From positions 867,309,864 to 867,373,863 of the forward strand of contig NC_056743.1 in NCBI RefSeq assembly GCF_019279795.1: a stretch of DNA of 64,000 nucleotides. Reading direction: 5' to 3'. Under the pieces are notes generated by a model. That model was not told the DNA's origin and did not search any database. It saw only the letters and a list, made by a program, of their open reading frames with translations. Made by a program: the position numbers and the translations under genes. Origin of the DNA: Protopterus annectens (Eukaryota; Chordata; Ceratodontiformes; Protopteridae). This document shows, piece by piece, positions 32,692-43,489 of this stretch; the stretch's first letter is position 1; each line of letters starts with the position of its first letter.

Positions 32692-33327
32692 ATGTAGACA
32701 ATAACCTGTCTTTTGGCCATCTACTTATGGTAGTAAGGAAGTTATTCTACATTGCACAATGTATAAGCACTGGTATGGCATCTTGGTCCAAGAAGTAATC
32801 GCTCCACTGTATTCGGCCCTCATCAGACCAATCATTGAGTAAATCTTCCCCTTCAATATGTACCTGACCAAGGACATGCAACTGGACTGCCTACAGAGGT
32901 TCCTCATAAAATGTTTGCAGAGAACAAATCTATCCTATGCAGATTGCGTCAAAGCCCTATCCCTCTACACGGTCTCCTACTGACTGCCAAGGTGATGTCT
33001 ATGCCCAACATACAGGGCATGCTGGATCCCACTCTGATGGACTTTTTCCATATCCACCAAAAAAAAATGGATCAGAATTATCCAATCTAGGGATGTAAAC
33101 CTTGCTTCCAATATAAATAGCACATGTTGAAAGGACAGGTATGCATCACAGAGACTACAACTTCTCTAGAATAGGCCTCCCATCCATGTGAATCAGAGTT
33201 CCTCCCAAACGCAATTCAAAGGTAACATGGACCAGTGGATGGGTAATCGGAAATTCACCCCTAGTCTGGAACCTATGTCCCTAATAGACAGAGGCAGCCT
33301 GTAAACTTTTCACCACCCAAGCCTGAA

Positions 33328-33541
33328 AGTACAGTTTTGTACCTACCATAAATGTAGATGTTCGAGTGCTAATACAGCTGCAGTAATCACATATGGGTTC
33401 TCTGCCGTCAGGTGGGTCCTCGGTCGGCCGAATTCCAAAGTCTTGGTCCGGCGTCAGTAGTTGTCGTCTTCTTCCCTGACGTCAGTGCAACAGGGGTATA
33501 TAAGTTACAGCCGACGCCATATTCTTCAGTCTTTCTTGCCT
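33328..33541 (+). repeat. DIRS C left inverted terminal repeat
   Basis: The outer 45 bases (AGTACAGTTTTGTACCTACC...) are unique to this end. The rest is the reverse complement of 38776-38945. It contains TGACGTCA at 33478-33485 and TATATAAG at 33497-33504 facing inward (plus strand), the same promoter pair as the right end. Confidence 0.88.
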
Positions 33542-33593
33542 CAGATGTCAGGTGCCCCCAAAAGGAAGGCAATACATAAATTATAAGGCTATA

Positions 33594-33596
<3 letters not shown>

Positions 33597-33642
<46 letters not shown>
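33597..33642. repeat. (AT)n microsatellite inside DIRS C
   Basis: About 23 uninterrupted AT units between the left ITR and ICR. Confidence 0.95.
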
Positions 33643-33649
<7 letters not shown>

Positions 33650-33784
33650 TATTCCAGCAACGCAATGTTATCAAAAAAGAGAAGTTGTAAGCAAATACAC
33701 CATAGGAGGATAACCCAAAATAGGATGTATGAGGAGGAGTTAGCCACTAATCCTGTACCTAGAGGGGATGGAGGGAGGGAAACC

Positions 33785-33884
33785 TGTACTGCAGCTGTAT
33801 TAGCACTCGAACATCTACATTTATGGTAGGTACAAAACTGTACTATGTTCATCGTGCATACAGCTGCAGTAATCACATATGGGT
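33785..33884. repeat. DIRS C internal complementary region (ICR)
   Basis: Carries both outer edges head to head. Reverse-complemented left edge (ending ACTGTACT at about 33845) meets reverse-complemented right edge (starting ATGTTCATCG), flanked by ACAGCTGCAGTAATCACATATGGG shared with both ITRs. In DIRS models it templates completion of the split ends. Confidence 0.88.
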
Positions 33885-33917
33885 AGAATCCGAAAGCTAC
33901 GCACAGGGTGGTAGGCA

Positions 33918-34985
33918 CTAGGTGGTACTGGGTTGAGGCAGAATGCCCTGCAACACAGCAGTGGCAAAGCCTGCTCTAGTTTTGGAATATAAAGGCAGGT
34001 GGCAGTGTCTTGTGAAGGTATGTACAGAACTCCAAGTGGCTGCCTCCAAAATATCTTTGGTAGGAACTCCTCTGAGGAAGGCTGTAGAGGTAGCTGTGGC
34101 CCTGGTGGAGTGTGGTCTGATGCTTACAGGGACAGGTTTCCCATGGTAGTAGTAACAGAATCGTATGCAATGGCCTATCCATTTTGAAATAGTCTGTTTG
34201 GTAACAGGCTTTCCTTGAGCTCCTACAGCATAGGACACAAAAAGTTGTTCAGATTTCCTGAAAGGCTTTGTTCTGTCCAGATAATAACGAAGCTGTCTAT
34301 GGATGTCTAAGGAATGTAACAACCTCTCTCCTTTGTTTTGCGGGTTGGGGTAGAAGGTAAGTGTATGGCTTGATTTAAAGCTACCCTGGATACCACTTTA
34401 GGCATAAATGACGGATTGGTTCGAAGGGAGACCCTGTCCTGGTGGAAGATGAGGAAGGGCTGTACAGCCATGAGGGCCTGTAGTTCTGAAACCCTACAAG
34501 CTGAGGTAATGGCCAGAAGGAAAGCTGTTTTCTAGGACAAATATTGCAAATCTGTTGAGGCAGCTGGCTCAAAGGGAGGTAATGTTCATTTTTCTAGAAT
34601 GTAATTTAAGATCCCAGGCTGGCACTGGTTGTTTCCTTGGGGGTCTTATATTCTTAGCCCCTCTGAGGAATTGTCTTAAAAGTGGGTAAAAGAATAAAGC
34701 TGGATCCATGTTGAATTCTGCAGAAATGGCTGAGGCATGGATTTTTATGGAGGAAAATGAAAGCCCACTGTTCAGCAGCTCAGCTAGATACTGTAATACC
34801 TGAGGCAAATTCAGTTTTCTAGGGTCCTGGCCTTTTTTCTCATTCCAAGAGCAAAACCGTTTCCATTTTGCGGAGTAGGTCTTCCTAGTAGATGGTCTCC
34901 TAGCCTCCCGAATGACATCCTGTACCTCTTTGGTAAGTAGGGTCTGCTGAGTTGTTAAGAGATTTTCCATGCAGCGAGATTGAGT
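33918..34985 (-). pseudogene. DIRS C tyrosine recombinase, frameshifted
   Basis: The N-terminal part is in one frame (REARRPSTRKTYSAKWKRFC near 34850-34915; FSSIKIHASAISAEFN; RQFLRGAKNIRPPRKQPVPAW). Frame changes near 34530 and 34595 follow. Box I is TSACRVSELQAL (about 34478-34510). The C-terminal frame (34322-33918) has KTIQT-type helix, TISKWIGHCIRFCYY, then IRPHSTRATATSTAFLRGVP with an intact H-x-x-R. The terminal ATWSSVHTFTRHCHLPLYSK has Cys (codon 34002-34004) where copies B and E have Tyr. If that Tyr is the nucleophile, this copy is catalytically dead as well as frameshifted. Confidence 0.87.
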
Positions 34986-36705
34986 GTTTTCAGCTGACCA
35001 TGAAGAGTTTTGCAGCTGTGCTGAGTCAGCAGAAGAGGCTTTAGAGGTAGTGGCCAGGGTGGAGTATGTGTTAGGCTCATTAGGAGTGGGTACCAGTGTT
35101 GTCTTGGCCAGTCTGCAGCAATCAGTATCATCTTCGGTCTGTCTGCTCTTGCTTTCAAGAGTACCTTGGGTAGAAGGGGCAGAGGTGGGAAAGCGTACAC
35201 TGTCCATCCTGTCCAACTGAATGAAAGGGCGTCCACTCTCCAGGTCTTTGGGTGAAAGGTCCTTGAACAAAACATTTCCAGTTGATGATTCCTGTGGGAG
35301 GCGAAGAGATCTAGGTCTGACCTTCCCCACTCTTGGATTATCTTTGTAAACACCTGTGGATTCAACATCCATTTGTGTGGATCTGTCATATTTCTGCTTA
35401 GATTGTCTGCCAACGTGTTTTCCAAACCTGGCAAGTACTGTGCTTGAAGTTCGATTTGCCATTCCAGAGCCAAGTTCCAAAGTGTCATGGCTAGTCTGCA
35501 CAGGGGGTATGAATGTGTTCCTCCTTGCTTGTTTATGTACCACATTACTGTGGTGTTGTCTGTTCTTATAAGTAATTGTCCTGGATGCAAGAGGTCCTTG
35601 AAAGCTGTAATTGCATTTATCACTGCTAGCATTTCTTTTTGCTTGATATGAAGGTGCTTTTCCTTTCGGGACTATTTGCCTTGAATGCACCTGTCTGTCA
35701 TGTGCGCCCCCCCCATGCGTAATCTGAGGCGTCTGTTGTGATGACTTGCTTTGCTTGAGGCTTGCAGAATGGAGGCCTTTGTTTGTTTGGCATGCTTGGG
35801 CCCACCATAGAAATTCCTTTTGCAAACAGGGAATTATTGGTATTATTGTTTCCAAGCTGTGGCTGTGTTGAGACCATAGGTTTTTTAGGTACCAATGAAG
35901 TTTCCTCATATGCAACTTTGCACATGGGATTAAAAGGATGCAAGATGCCATGAAGCCCAGAGCCTGCAGGATTTTCCTTGCAGTAAGCCTGGTACAATTT
36001 GCTAGTGTTTTGAAGTACTGAGTTAGTTGCCCTTGTTTTTCTGGCGTAAGATAGGCCCATCTGGGTGTTTGTGTCCAAGTTGGCACCCAGGAAAGTTATT
36101 TTCTGAGTTGGTGTTAGTCTGGATTTCTCTTTGTTGATTGTGTATCCCAGAGAATTCAGTAACCGCGTTGCATAAGCCAGACGTTCCAGTAGTGTGTGCT
36201 TGCTGTCCGCTTGGATCAGGCAGTCATCCAAATAAGGGTAAATTTGTATCCCTTGTAGTCTGCAGTATGCAATTACTGATGCCAGGCATTTCGTGAATAC
36301 TCTGGGCGCAGTAGATAAGCCAAAGGGCAATGCAGAGAATTGATAGTGGATTGAACCTGCAAGAAATCTGAGGTATCTTATGCAGCTTTGTCTGATTGGG
36401 ACATGCAGGTATGCCTCCTTGAGGTCCAATGCTACCAGCTAAAACCCCTTGCCCAGCATGGGAAGAAGCTGCTGTAATGTGAGCATCTTGAATTTTGGTA
36501 CGAGTAGAAATGTATTTAGGATGGATAAGTCCAAAATGGGTCTCCAGTCGGTTCCTTTTCTTGGCACCAGGAATAGTCTGGAATAAAAACCTTGACCTAG
36601 TTCGTGAGTAGGAACCTCTTGAATGGCTTTCATTTCCATGAGTTTTAAAATTTGTATTTGCGCCTCTGCCCTTTGATTGTGTGGCAGGTTTGGCATGCCT
36701 CTCAT
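34955..36705 (-). pseudogene. DIRS C reverse transcriptase-RNase H
   Basis: RT: GFYSRLFLVPRKGTDWRPILDLS (36600-36530), a TAA/TAG-type stop at about 36437-36439, then LDLKEAYLHVPI, LPFGLSTAPRVFTK and YLDDCLIQ (intact). RNase H: ITTDASDYAWGG (about 35720-35750). An eight-C run at 35707-35714 then shifts the frame, and RNase H continues at 35632-34955 with MLAVINAITAF, RTDNTTVMWYINKQGG and LADNLSR, then DLFASHRN and LIAADWPRQHWYP. Two simple lesions therefore separate it from a full ORF. RT copies the RNA and RNase H degrades the template. Confidence 0.9.
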
Positions 36706-36863
36706 TTTTTGGAAGTGTGTGAAAATGAAATCTGTAGCCTCGGTTTATAATATCCAGGATCCATTTGTCTGTTGTGATAATATGCCAATTTCTTGTAAAT
36801 AGTGCCAGCTTTCCTCCCAGGGGAGCTGCCAGCTGGGAGATGCTGGGCTGAAAAAGAGGGAAG

Positions 36864-38646
36864 TCATTGGGTTTGCTTTCTGTATTGTTGTGCACTGTCT
36901 TCGCCACCTCTTGGGGCTGGAGTTTGCCATTGTCTGCCTCTATATGATCCTTGAGACTGTCCTCTGCCCCTTGTGCGCCTGTATCTACCTCTTTGGGGCT
37001 TGTCAGTGGCTGGAAAGGACCAGTTTTTTGATGGCCAATTTCTGCTAAAACGTGGTGGTTGTACCTGTAGAAAGGCCTTGACAGTTTGCATAGATTTAGC
37101 TTTTTCTTCCATTTTTCGTAGTATCTCCTCAGCATTAGTGCCAAACAACACATCCTTTTGTAAGGGAGCATCTAGTAGTTTAGCTTTAACATGATCAGGC
37201 AAGCTTTGTTCCCTAAGCCAGGCATGTCTACGAATAACTGATCCTGTAATAGCAGCTCTACTTGAGGCCTTTAAGGCATCATAGCCACATTGCAAGGTGT
37301 GTTTACCCACTAGTTCTGCACTATGCATCATATCCTGCAATTCCTTCAAATCTGGTTGTTCAGGCTGAGACATTTTGTTTCTTAATTGTGATAACAAAAA
37401 CTGCTGATATTTAAGCATATGGAACTGACAATATAAGGCTCTCATGGCTAGGGTGGCTGAGGTGTATACCTTTTTACCCCACCTTTCTAATGATCTAGAT
37501 TCTCTTTCGGAAGGAAGTGGGTTCTTGGCAGTAGAGGCCTTCATTCCCTTGGGGCCTTGAGAAATGGTTTCAGGGTCAGCATTATGGCTTTTGTAAAGAA
37601 ACTGGTGAGAATTAGGAACTCTGTAGTACCTATCAGGTTTGACTGGTGCAGGAGGCAGGGAATCCGGATTAAGACAAGCCTCCAAGTAAACATCAAGTAT
37701 GTCCAGGACTGGAGGTATAGCCAGAGGTCTATGTTGAGGCAACAAAAGAAATTCCCTAAGCCTTATCTTGGAATCAGAAAAGTCTTGGCCTTCCCAGTAG
37801 AAGTGCTCCCTCAAGGTGTGCAAGGTTTCCCCAAAGGAGAAATCCTCAGGGGGAGATACAGAAGGAATGGACTGTTCTGCATCTGAATCTTCATAACGGG
37901 AGTATGAGTGTTCCTCTACATCAGAATGTTCCGAGACAATGGAGCCCTGTTCAGAGGAGGGGGAATCTTCCTCCACTCTGGGGTCTCTTGTCTGGAGGGG
38001 GCTGGGAGCCCCTGATAAGTGTAATTAAATCCTCAGCCATTTTAAGCAACTGCTTTTTAGGCATGGGGCCTGAGGATGGGCCCTGTGCAACAGGCCTCTT
38101 GGGATGCATTGCTGATTTGGACTTAGTAAAGGCCTTAATGGAAAAGGAAGAAGAGGGTCTAAATACACCCTGGGTGGAAGAGGACCTATCCCCGGTAGGA
38201 GTTTCAACACTAACAATGGCTTCAGAGGTTGTAGTCTGAGTAAGGGCCGAGGTACCTGCAGTTTCGGATACAGAAGACACTGCCAAGAAAGTGTCGTCAG
38301 TAGTCAGGGACTGCATAGGCGTCTCGCTGAGAACCGGACCACGTGCAGCCGGTTTTGGCGTGGTATCGGTGGAGACCGCGGGCCTCACATGTCGGCCTTT
38401 GTCCTTGCGTTTTTTGGACAAAACGGTAGTCAGAGTATCCGACGACATTTTATAATCAAAGGCTTTACCAATATAATGTTGGGCGAACTCCGCCCGACGC
38501 TTAATAGTGCGTTTGTTGAAAGTCGCGCAAAAGCGACAGCCCGAGACGTCGTGGTCTGGGCCTAAACAAGGTATGCAAAGGGAATGGAAATCCTTATGCG
38601 GTATTTGCTTCCCACAAGAAATACAATTGTTAACTTTGTCTGACAT
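36864..38646 (-). pseudogene. DIRS C gag-like protein, one frameshift
   Basis: Starts MSDKVNNC at 38646. The Cys/His cluster is conserved (C8, C11, C24, C27, H32, C37, C40). Frame one runs to 37951 and frame two from 37976, so there is one frameshift in the acidic Ser-rich segment near 37960. The second frame has PPEDFSFGETLHTLREHFYW, RPLAIPPVLDI, YYRVPNSHQFLY, RSLERWGKKVYTSATLAMRAL, RRHAWLREQSLPDHVKAKLLDAP and a basic tail (RYRRTRGRGQSQGSYRGRQW). Length 1783 nt. The protein probably forms the element's RNP or capsid-like particle; the conserved head may bind nucleic acid. Confidence 0.87.
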
Positions 38647-38775
38647 CGGTCTGAGGCAAGAAAAGTTTCCCCAACGGGGTACTTAGCTTTAAAGAAGACT
38701 TCGGTTTCCAATTTTTAGTAAATTCAGGAGCTGGCCGACCAGCACTTGCGAACTGCTTCTGCTTCGGGCACCGCG

Positions 38776-38957
38776 CGGCAAAAATGACTGAATAATATGG
38801 CGTCGGCTGTAACTTATATACCCCTGTCGCACTGACGTCAGGGAAGAAGGCGACAACAACAGACGCCGGACCAAGACTTTGGAATTCGCCGACCGAGGAC
38901 CCGCCTGACGGCAGAGAACCCATATGTGATTACTGCAGCTGTATGCACGATGAACAT
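38776..38957 (-). repeat. DIRS C right inverted terminal repeat
   Basis: Reverse complement of 33370-33541, with a unique outer edge CACGATGAACAT. It is the upstream end for gag transcription. A leader (38650-38775) with TTTCCCCAACGGGGTACTTAG separates it from the gag ATG. Confidence 0.87.
38811..38841 (-). promoter_or_regulatory. CRE-like palindrome plus TATA box in the DIRS C 5' terminus
   Basis: On the minus strand CTGACGTCAG (38832-38841) precedes GGGGTATATAAG (38811-38820) by about a dozen bases. The same pair occurs in A (5833-5857), E (57871-57898) and the left ITRs of C and E. TGACGTCA is the consensus site of CREB/ATF-type factors. Position upstream of gag suggests a pol II promoter. 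Confidence 0.65.
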
Positions 38958-38984
38958 CTTACATATACATCTTAAGGTTCTTAA

Positions 38985-39062
38985 ACTTGTCTGGTACATT
39001 TGGTATACATGGCTAAGCTTAAAAAGGGCTCTGTAGACAACAGCCTAATATACACCTATAAA
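38985..39062 (+). repeat. CR1/SINE-type 3' tail fragment
   Basis: GGCTAAGCTTAAAAAGGGCTC and CTATAAACCTAAG resemble 29938-29995. No tRNA-like head is attached. Confidence 0.45.
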
Positions 39063-39064
39063 CC

Positions 39065-39690
39065 TAAGTTGTTGCCTCACAGGCCATCATAGCAAGTCTG
39101 CAGAGAGAGCAAGACCTGTTCTCTCTATGTCTGCTTAAACACATCATGGTGGTGGTGTCTGATAACTAGAGGAGGCCCTGAGGACTAGAGATGATTTAAG
39201 CTTTAAGAGCACTGATTACTGCCTGGATTTCATTGGCAATGCTGTGCTTTTGTCTGTCCTGCTGGTTTCATAGACCTTACACTTTTCACCCCTTTCAATA
39301 CAAGTCAAATCTGAAACACCTGTTTGAAAACACTGAAGAGGAGGAGGAAGGGAAAGTGGAAGACCTGAGTTGAAGCAGAACTGGTCCACCCACTAAAATA
39401 TCACCAGTCTCAAACAGCAGCAGTGGAATCTGAAAAAAATAAAAGGAGCTCATGCTGAAACCACACTGACTTAAGGTACCACTGAATTCTTCTTATGCGA
39501 AGTCTGGCTAAAGGAATCCTGGTAAACATTTACATGGAATCCAGGATCCCGAAAAATTCCTTAGCAAATGCCAGAGGTTGATTGGAAAAGCTAAAGATTT
39601 GCTTGTACCACTGTTACCTCTAGTGGAATAAAAGTTCTTCTCAGAGAAGTATCAATAAGCCATCTATGAAAAACGACTGCATGTGACGAG
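39065..39690 (-). pseudogene. DIRS RT end / RNase H start fragment (old copy K, part 2)
   Basis: The minus strand holds the decayed second-Asp block of RNase H near 39110-39180 (SDTTTMM...; counterpart of QTDNTTVMWYINKQGG) and, further up, the helix region that in copy A reads MASCILLIPNARLHMRKLQWYLKSLW (here about 39470-39560). Heavily broken. It is the N-terminal side of the RNase H that ends at 30446-30865. Confidence 0.55.
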
Positions 39691-39719
39691 ATGACAGTAA
39701 GTAAAACTGAAACCCCAGA

Positions 39720-42270
39720 CTGAGCATAACATTTTTAAACACTTTTATTAAATTACCACATAATACATAGGCACAGTAAAAGAAAAGAAAACACATCAGT
39801 ATTTTTCCATTTACATTATGTTTTTTTTCTTTATAACTCAGTCTAACATTACACAAATTACTCAACCCCTGCTTACCTTAATGTCACTCCTCCCCTCCTG
39901 ATTACTATGCATGTATTGTTCCACAGTTTCCATTTCTATGAAATTTGCTCCTTCCCTTTTTCTAAAGATCCCTCTTTTCAGTTATTTTATCTATTTTACA
40001 ATATTCAATACTTCAAATATGATTGGTTTTGACTATGATTTCAATTTTCTAGTAATTGCTTTTTTGGCAGGAAACAAAATTTAAGTTATGTTTAGGCAAT
40101 TCAGATACTGTGTCCCAACTCAAAAGATTTTCCTTAACAGCCATTTGGTCACACATATCTGATGGAACTATTCTGTAGCGAATTTTTAAAAACTTTCAAC
40201 TTAATACACTCCCAAAACATACACTCCCAGTTACCTTTTACTGCATCACACCCTTCCAACATTTATCTACCAAAGGTAAAAATTCTGACATCTGATTGGA
40301 GTATAAAATACCTATAAAAACAGTTCTAAACAAAAATCCTAAACCTTCTGGAATTTGTTGCATACTTGGAAGCCATACATATGTCCTCCCCCGTCCCCTT
40401 GTAAATATGTTTTTCCAGCTTCTCTTCTCAATCTTTTCTAACCTCCTTGGATTCTTACAATCATGCAATATTTTATTTGCCCTACTAATTATTCCTTTTA
40501 ACAGCAAATTCTCTTCCAGATTCAACTAAAAACTCTATCAGAACAAGTCTTTTAACACGAGTCCCCTATCCCTTTCTCTTTGCCTATACTCTGATATTAA
40601 AGACTGATAGGGAAGACCATCTCTAGCATGCAGTTTGAATGTCTTCTTGGTCTCATCCCATTCTATTACATCTCTCTCTATTTGTTCCCAGTAACTTGGT
40701 TCATTTGCCCATTTTTCCCCAGTAAATTCCAGACTCTTCTTGCCTAATTTACCTCTCCCTACTTAGGGCAATTTCTCTTGGCAAAATCTTTTTTTCCATT
40801 CTCTTACTGGCTCAGTTCTTAAAATACTTTATTTTACTTTACATTTCAGCCACAAGTTTAACAAGTCAAAGTGAAGTACAATAAATTCCATTCTTTCACA
40901 AGCTCTTTTTCTTGGAAAACCATATTTCACAAATGTGACTGATGATATGCTGATCATATTCACCTCCCAACACCAGACTCTAGATCAAGTACAAGGTAAA
41001 CCTGACTGCTCTAGTAATCTGCTGTGCTTCTTTCTCTCAAAAATTTTCCTTTGGAACAATGGAAAAGGTTTCACTGAAAATGAGCTTTACTGCCAGAGGA
41101 ATGAGAGCAAAATCTCAGCCTGCTTGCTGGCTCACTTTTTGATGGATAAACTTTACTTCCTTTTTAGCTTGTTTTGCATCCAAGAATGTATTTGATTCTC
41201 CAGGAAAAATATTCTAAAGGCAGCTCAATAAAGCAGCTTGAATCTCATACCTGCCCCTCTCAACACTCCCTGGTTGCTGGCATGAATTTGCTTATCTTCT
41301 GCCAGGTATATAGTTGTTTGTCTTTTCGGCTTTTCCCAGTTAGGGGTCGCACAGAGGAACTCCAGTCCGCTAATGATTGGCAGTCGATTTTTTATGGTGC
41401 CGAGGTGCCAGCCCAACGACCAACCTTCAGCGAAGGCACGCCCATTCGCGCATGTCTTTCGGAGGCCACTCAACCGCAAGGAGGACATGCAGACTCCACA
41501 GAGAAGGCACTCCAGCCAAGAATCGAACAGGAGAACCTCTTGTGAGGCAAAAACGCTTCTGCCAGGTATATAGTGAATAATCATTTTCTACAAACACTCA
41601 GTTGTCTCCAGTTTTAATAGATTTCCTTTCCGCCACAGTTTTGTCAGAATCAACTCTTTTTGTGGGTATGACTGCATCTTTACTAATACAGGTCTTGGTT
41701 GCTTTCTCATCATAGTGTTTGGAGCAATTGCTCAACATGCCCCTTCAGGTAACGAATCTTGCTATGGAACACCAGTACAGTTGCTTATTTGTGCTTTCAT
41801 ACAATTAATACAGCCTGCTTCTTCCAATTTCTCTGGTACAACACAAAATCTCACTTTTTCTCAGCATGCTTTCTTCTAAATTAATTTTTTTTTACACTAC
41901 TCTTCTCGAGAACCCTCATGCTCATCCAGACCTTTCATTTTATCCTCTGATTTTTGCAGTTATCAGTTAATCTGATTAGTTGACATCTATTTTTTTCCAA
42001 CTTTTTATTTGAGCTAATACACTTCTTTAATATTTCATTTATATTAATTACTTCTGAGTACGTTTGATTTGTTTTTCTTTTTTAAATTACTGGAAACCCA
42101 CTCATATACCACAGCTAAAGCTTTAACTGCTTTTTGCCAAATAGCTGTAGGATTCTTCCCAGCTAGTGTTTCACATTTTCTGGTGAATTTTCTTTCAGGT
42201 TCTCTAAATTTCTTGTTTGCTGACATTCAGTTAGTGCACTTACTAGCTAGTAACTGAATTTTAGACAAAA
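39720..42270 (-). pseudogene. L1-type LINE (copy 3): ORF2 C-terminus, 3' UTR and ORF1 piece
   Basis: The 3' end carries AATAAAAGTG (minus strand, near 39741). ORF2 C-terminal pieces: LEFTGEKWANEPSYWEQIERDVIEWDETKK (about 40680-40740), NLEENLLLKGIISRANKILHDC and TYVWLPSMQQIPEGLGFLF (40525-40350). A Cys/Trp-rich region NWECMFWECIKLKVFKNSL near 40190-40240 is typical of the L1 ORF2 end. Farther upstream (41930-42040) CQLIRLTDNCKNQRIKMKGLDE resembles the coiled-coil/RRM junction of L1 ORF1. The endonuclease and most of RT are missing, so it is internally deleted. A SINE with a clear duplication sits at 41315-41555. Confidence 0.62.
41296..41574 (-). repeat. tRNA-derived SINE, subfamily i (copy e) with 19-bp target-site duplication
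   Basis: The SINE body is 41315-41555. It is flanked by perfect copies of CTTCTGCCAGGTATATAGT (41296-41314 and 41556-41574). On the minus strand a B box TGTTCGATTCTTG lies at about 41517-41530 and the 3' end is GGAAAAGCCGAAAAGACAAAC. The duplication shows insertion by LINE-type machinery into the L1 copy. Confidence 0.85.
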
Positions 42271-42289
42271 AAGACAATTTCACATATTA

Positions 42290-42738
42290 GAGCTCAACTT
42301 AAGCTGCCGATCAGTATACAGCAATCTAGGAAGTCTCTCAAAATTTCATTTTTGACATTCTTTGGGAAGTTTTGAGAATGTAGCCAAGCAAACCTCACAA
42401 CAGCTCCAGTGGCAGCATGCCTGAAAGTGAAATCAGCAGAACCACCTGCTGATTTCGGTGAGTAGTCTCTTGAGACACAGAAGCAATCAAAGATACATAA
42501 ACCATGAGAGGAAAAAGACATTAAAATATTCCTCATATTCTTACAAGACGCAAGCATAAATTTCAATATATGAGCCAGACAAGTTGAGAATTCGAAAAGC
42601 AAACATTCCAGAAAAACATACTTTTTATCCATCAAAATCCTTCATGTCTTTGCCAGAAGGATTAGTATTAACCAAATATTTAGCAGCAGCTGGATTCCCT
42701 AAGGTGCTGTGTCTGACCTGGGATGAGGGTATAAAAAC

Positions 42739-42776
<38 letters not shown>

Positions 42777-42931
42777 ATCTGCCTTCTTCAAGGCAGCAGG
42801 CTTGTTTGTCAGGAAATTTGCAGGCTGTGAAAAAAACATCTTCTAAAGTAGACAGACTGGGACAAACCGGTATAGGCTCTGGAAATTCCAGTTGTAACAA
42901 GCCACAAACTTACCAAGGGACATACACACAC

Positions 42932-42985
<54 letters not shown>

Positions 42986-43450
42986 ATGTATATGTGTGTG
43001 TGTGTACTATAGTGCTATGTACTTATCACATGTGCTAGAAAAACAACAGATTAATTCTGAAACAGTTTCAGAGAAAGAAAATCCTTTAAAAGTAATGAAC
43101 TAAGACACACACCCCTCAGAATCTGAATAATCTGTGGAGATAACATAATATGTCCTCTCACAATCATTTTTGAGGTTCAAACTCAAACTTCAAAAGAAAA
43201 AGGAGAAACAATCAATTTTTCTTCTAAAAGAAACAGCCATACAGGAAGAATAAATAGCCTCAACTAAACCCTGAACTAAGACCAATAAATTACTCATGCT
43301 AAGAGTATCTGAGACAGAAAGAGACATACGTTTAAGTGTTTGTTCTGACAAAAATTTCTGAAGAAAAAGACACTTTTGCCAGGAAAACCTTCCTAGGGAT
43401 GGGCACAGCTTTCTGTCAGACAGTTAAGAGGAGAAGGGAAATACTTGCAT
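42290..43450 (-). pseudogene. Diverged DIRS gag fragment
   Basis: A minus-strand frame (42635-42294) contains SADFTFRHAATGAVVRFAWLHSQNFPKNVKNEILRD, matching the gag block EASCRAAASG..RRHAWLREQNLPEQVKAKLLD of copy A. Farther up (43090-43330) is an acidic region (EDSDSEG-like) as in the gag middle. It carries A31 at 42742-42772 and a TG/TA tract at 42921-43006. It belongs to an old subfamily. It probably continues upstream, but the CR1 LINE at about 43470 follows. Confidence 0.6.
42921..43006. repeat. (CA/TG)n-(TA) microsatellite
   Basis: ACACACATATAT followed by about 22 TG units and mixed TATG/TG repeats. Confidence 0.95.
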
Positions 43451-43489
43451 CACACCACCAGTCTTACACAGACCCATTAAACCAGCAAT

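Larger units (their letters stand above)
30880..33320 (+). pseudogene. CR1-type LINE copy 4, heavily decayed
   Basis: Starts with the linker after the endonuclease (ATAAAGCTTTCTTTAGCCATGTG, 31031-31053, aligns with 22853-22875). RT pieces include DPGNYRPRNLSSFICKAMARIIMETI (31652-31735) and LVEFFKKVTKEMD. FADDGKL survives near 32207-32228. The C-terminal LIRPIIE region lies near 32815-32840 and WMGNRKFTP near 33236-33262. Two SINEs (31122-31355 and 32452-32691) and a 104-bp tandem duplication (31799-32008) interrupt it. It is the oldest of the CR1 copies here. Confidence 0.75.
33328..38957 (-). mobile_element. DIRS copy C, structurally complete
   Basis: Left end AGTACAGTTTTGTACC at 33328; right end CGATGAACAT at 38957. 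Inverted terminal repeats: 33370-33541 against 38776-38945. The ICR (33785-33884) contains the reverse complement of the left-only edge (GGTACAAAACTGTACT) joined to that of the right-only edge (ATGTTCATCGTGCATAC). Genes in minus order: gag 38646-36864, RT-RNase H 36705-34955, YR about 34985-33918. This 5.6-kb layout is the full DIRS plan. It contains (AT)23 at 33597-33642. A few defects are seen: one gag frameshift, one RT stop, one C-run frameshift, and YR frameshifts. Confidence 0.93.

Noticed and set aside
33593..33918. Open frames of Tyr-Ile repeats around 33593-33918
   Set aside because: Produced by translating the (AT)n microsatellite.
21173..42980. CRISPR array or satellite made of the TG tracts
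   Set aside because: Simple microsatellites without spaced direct repeats; the genome is eukaryotic.
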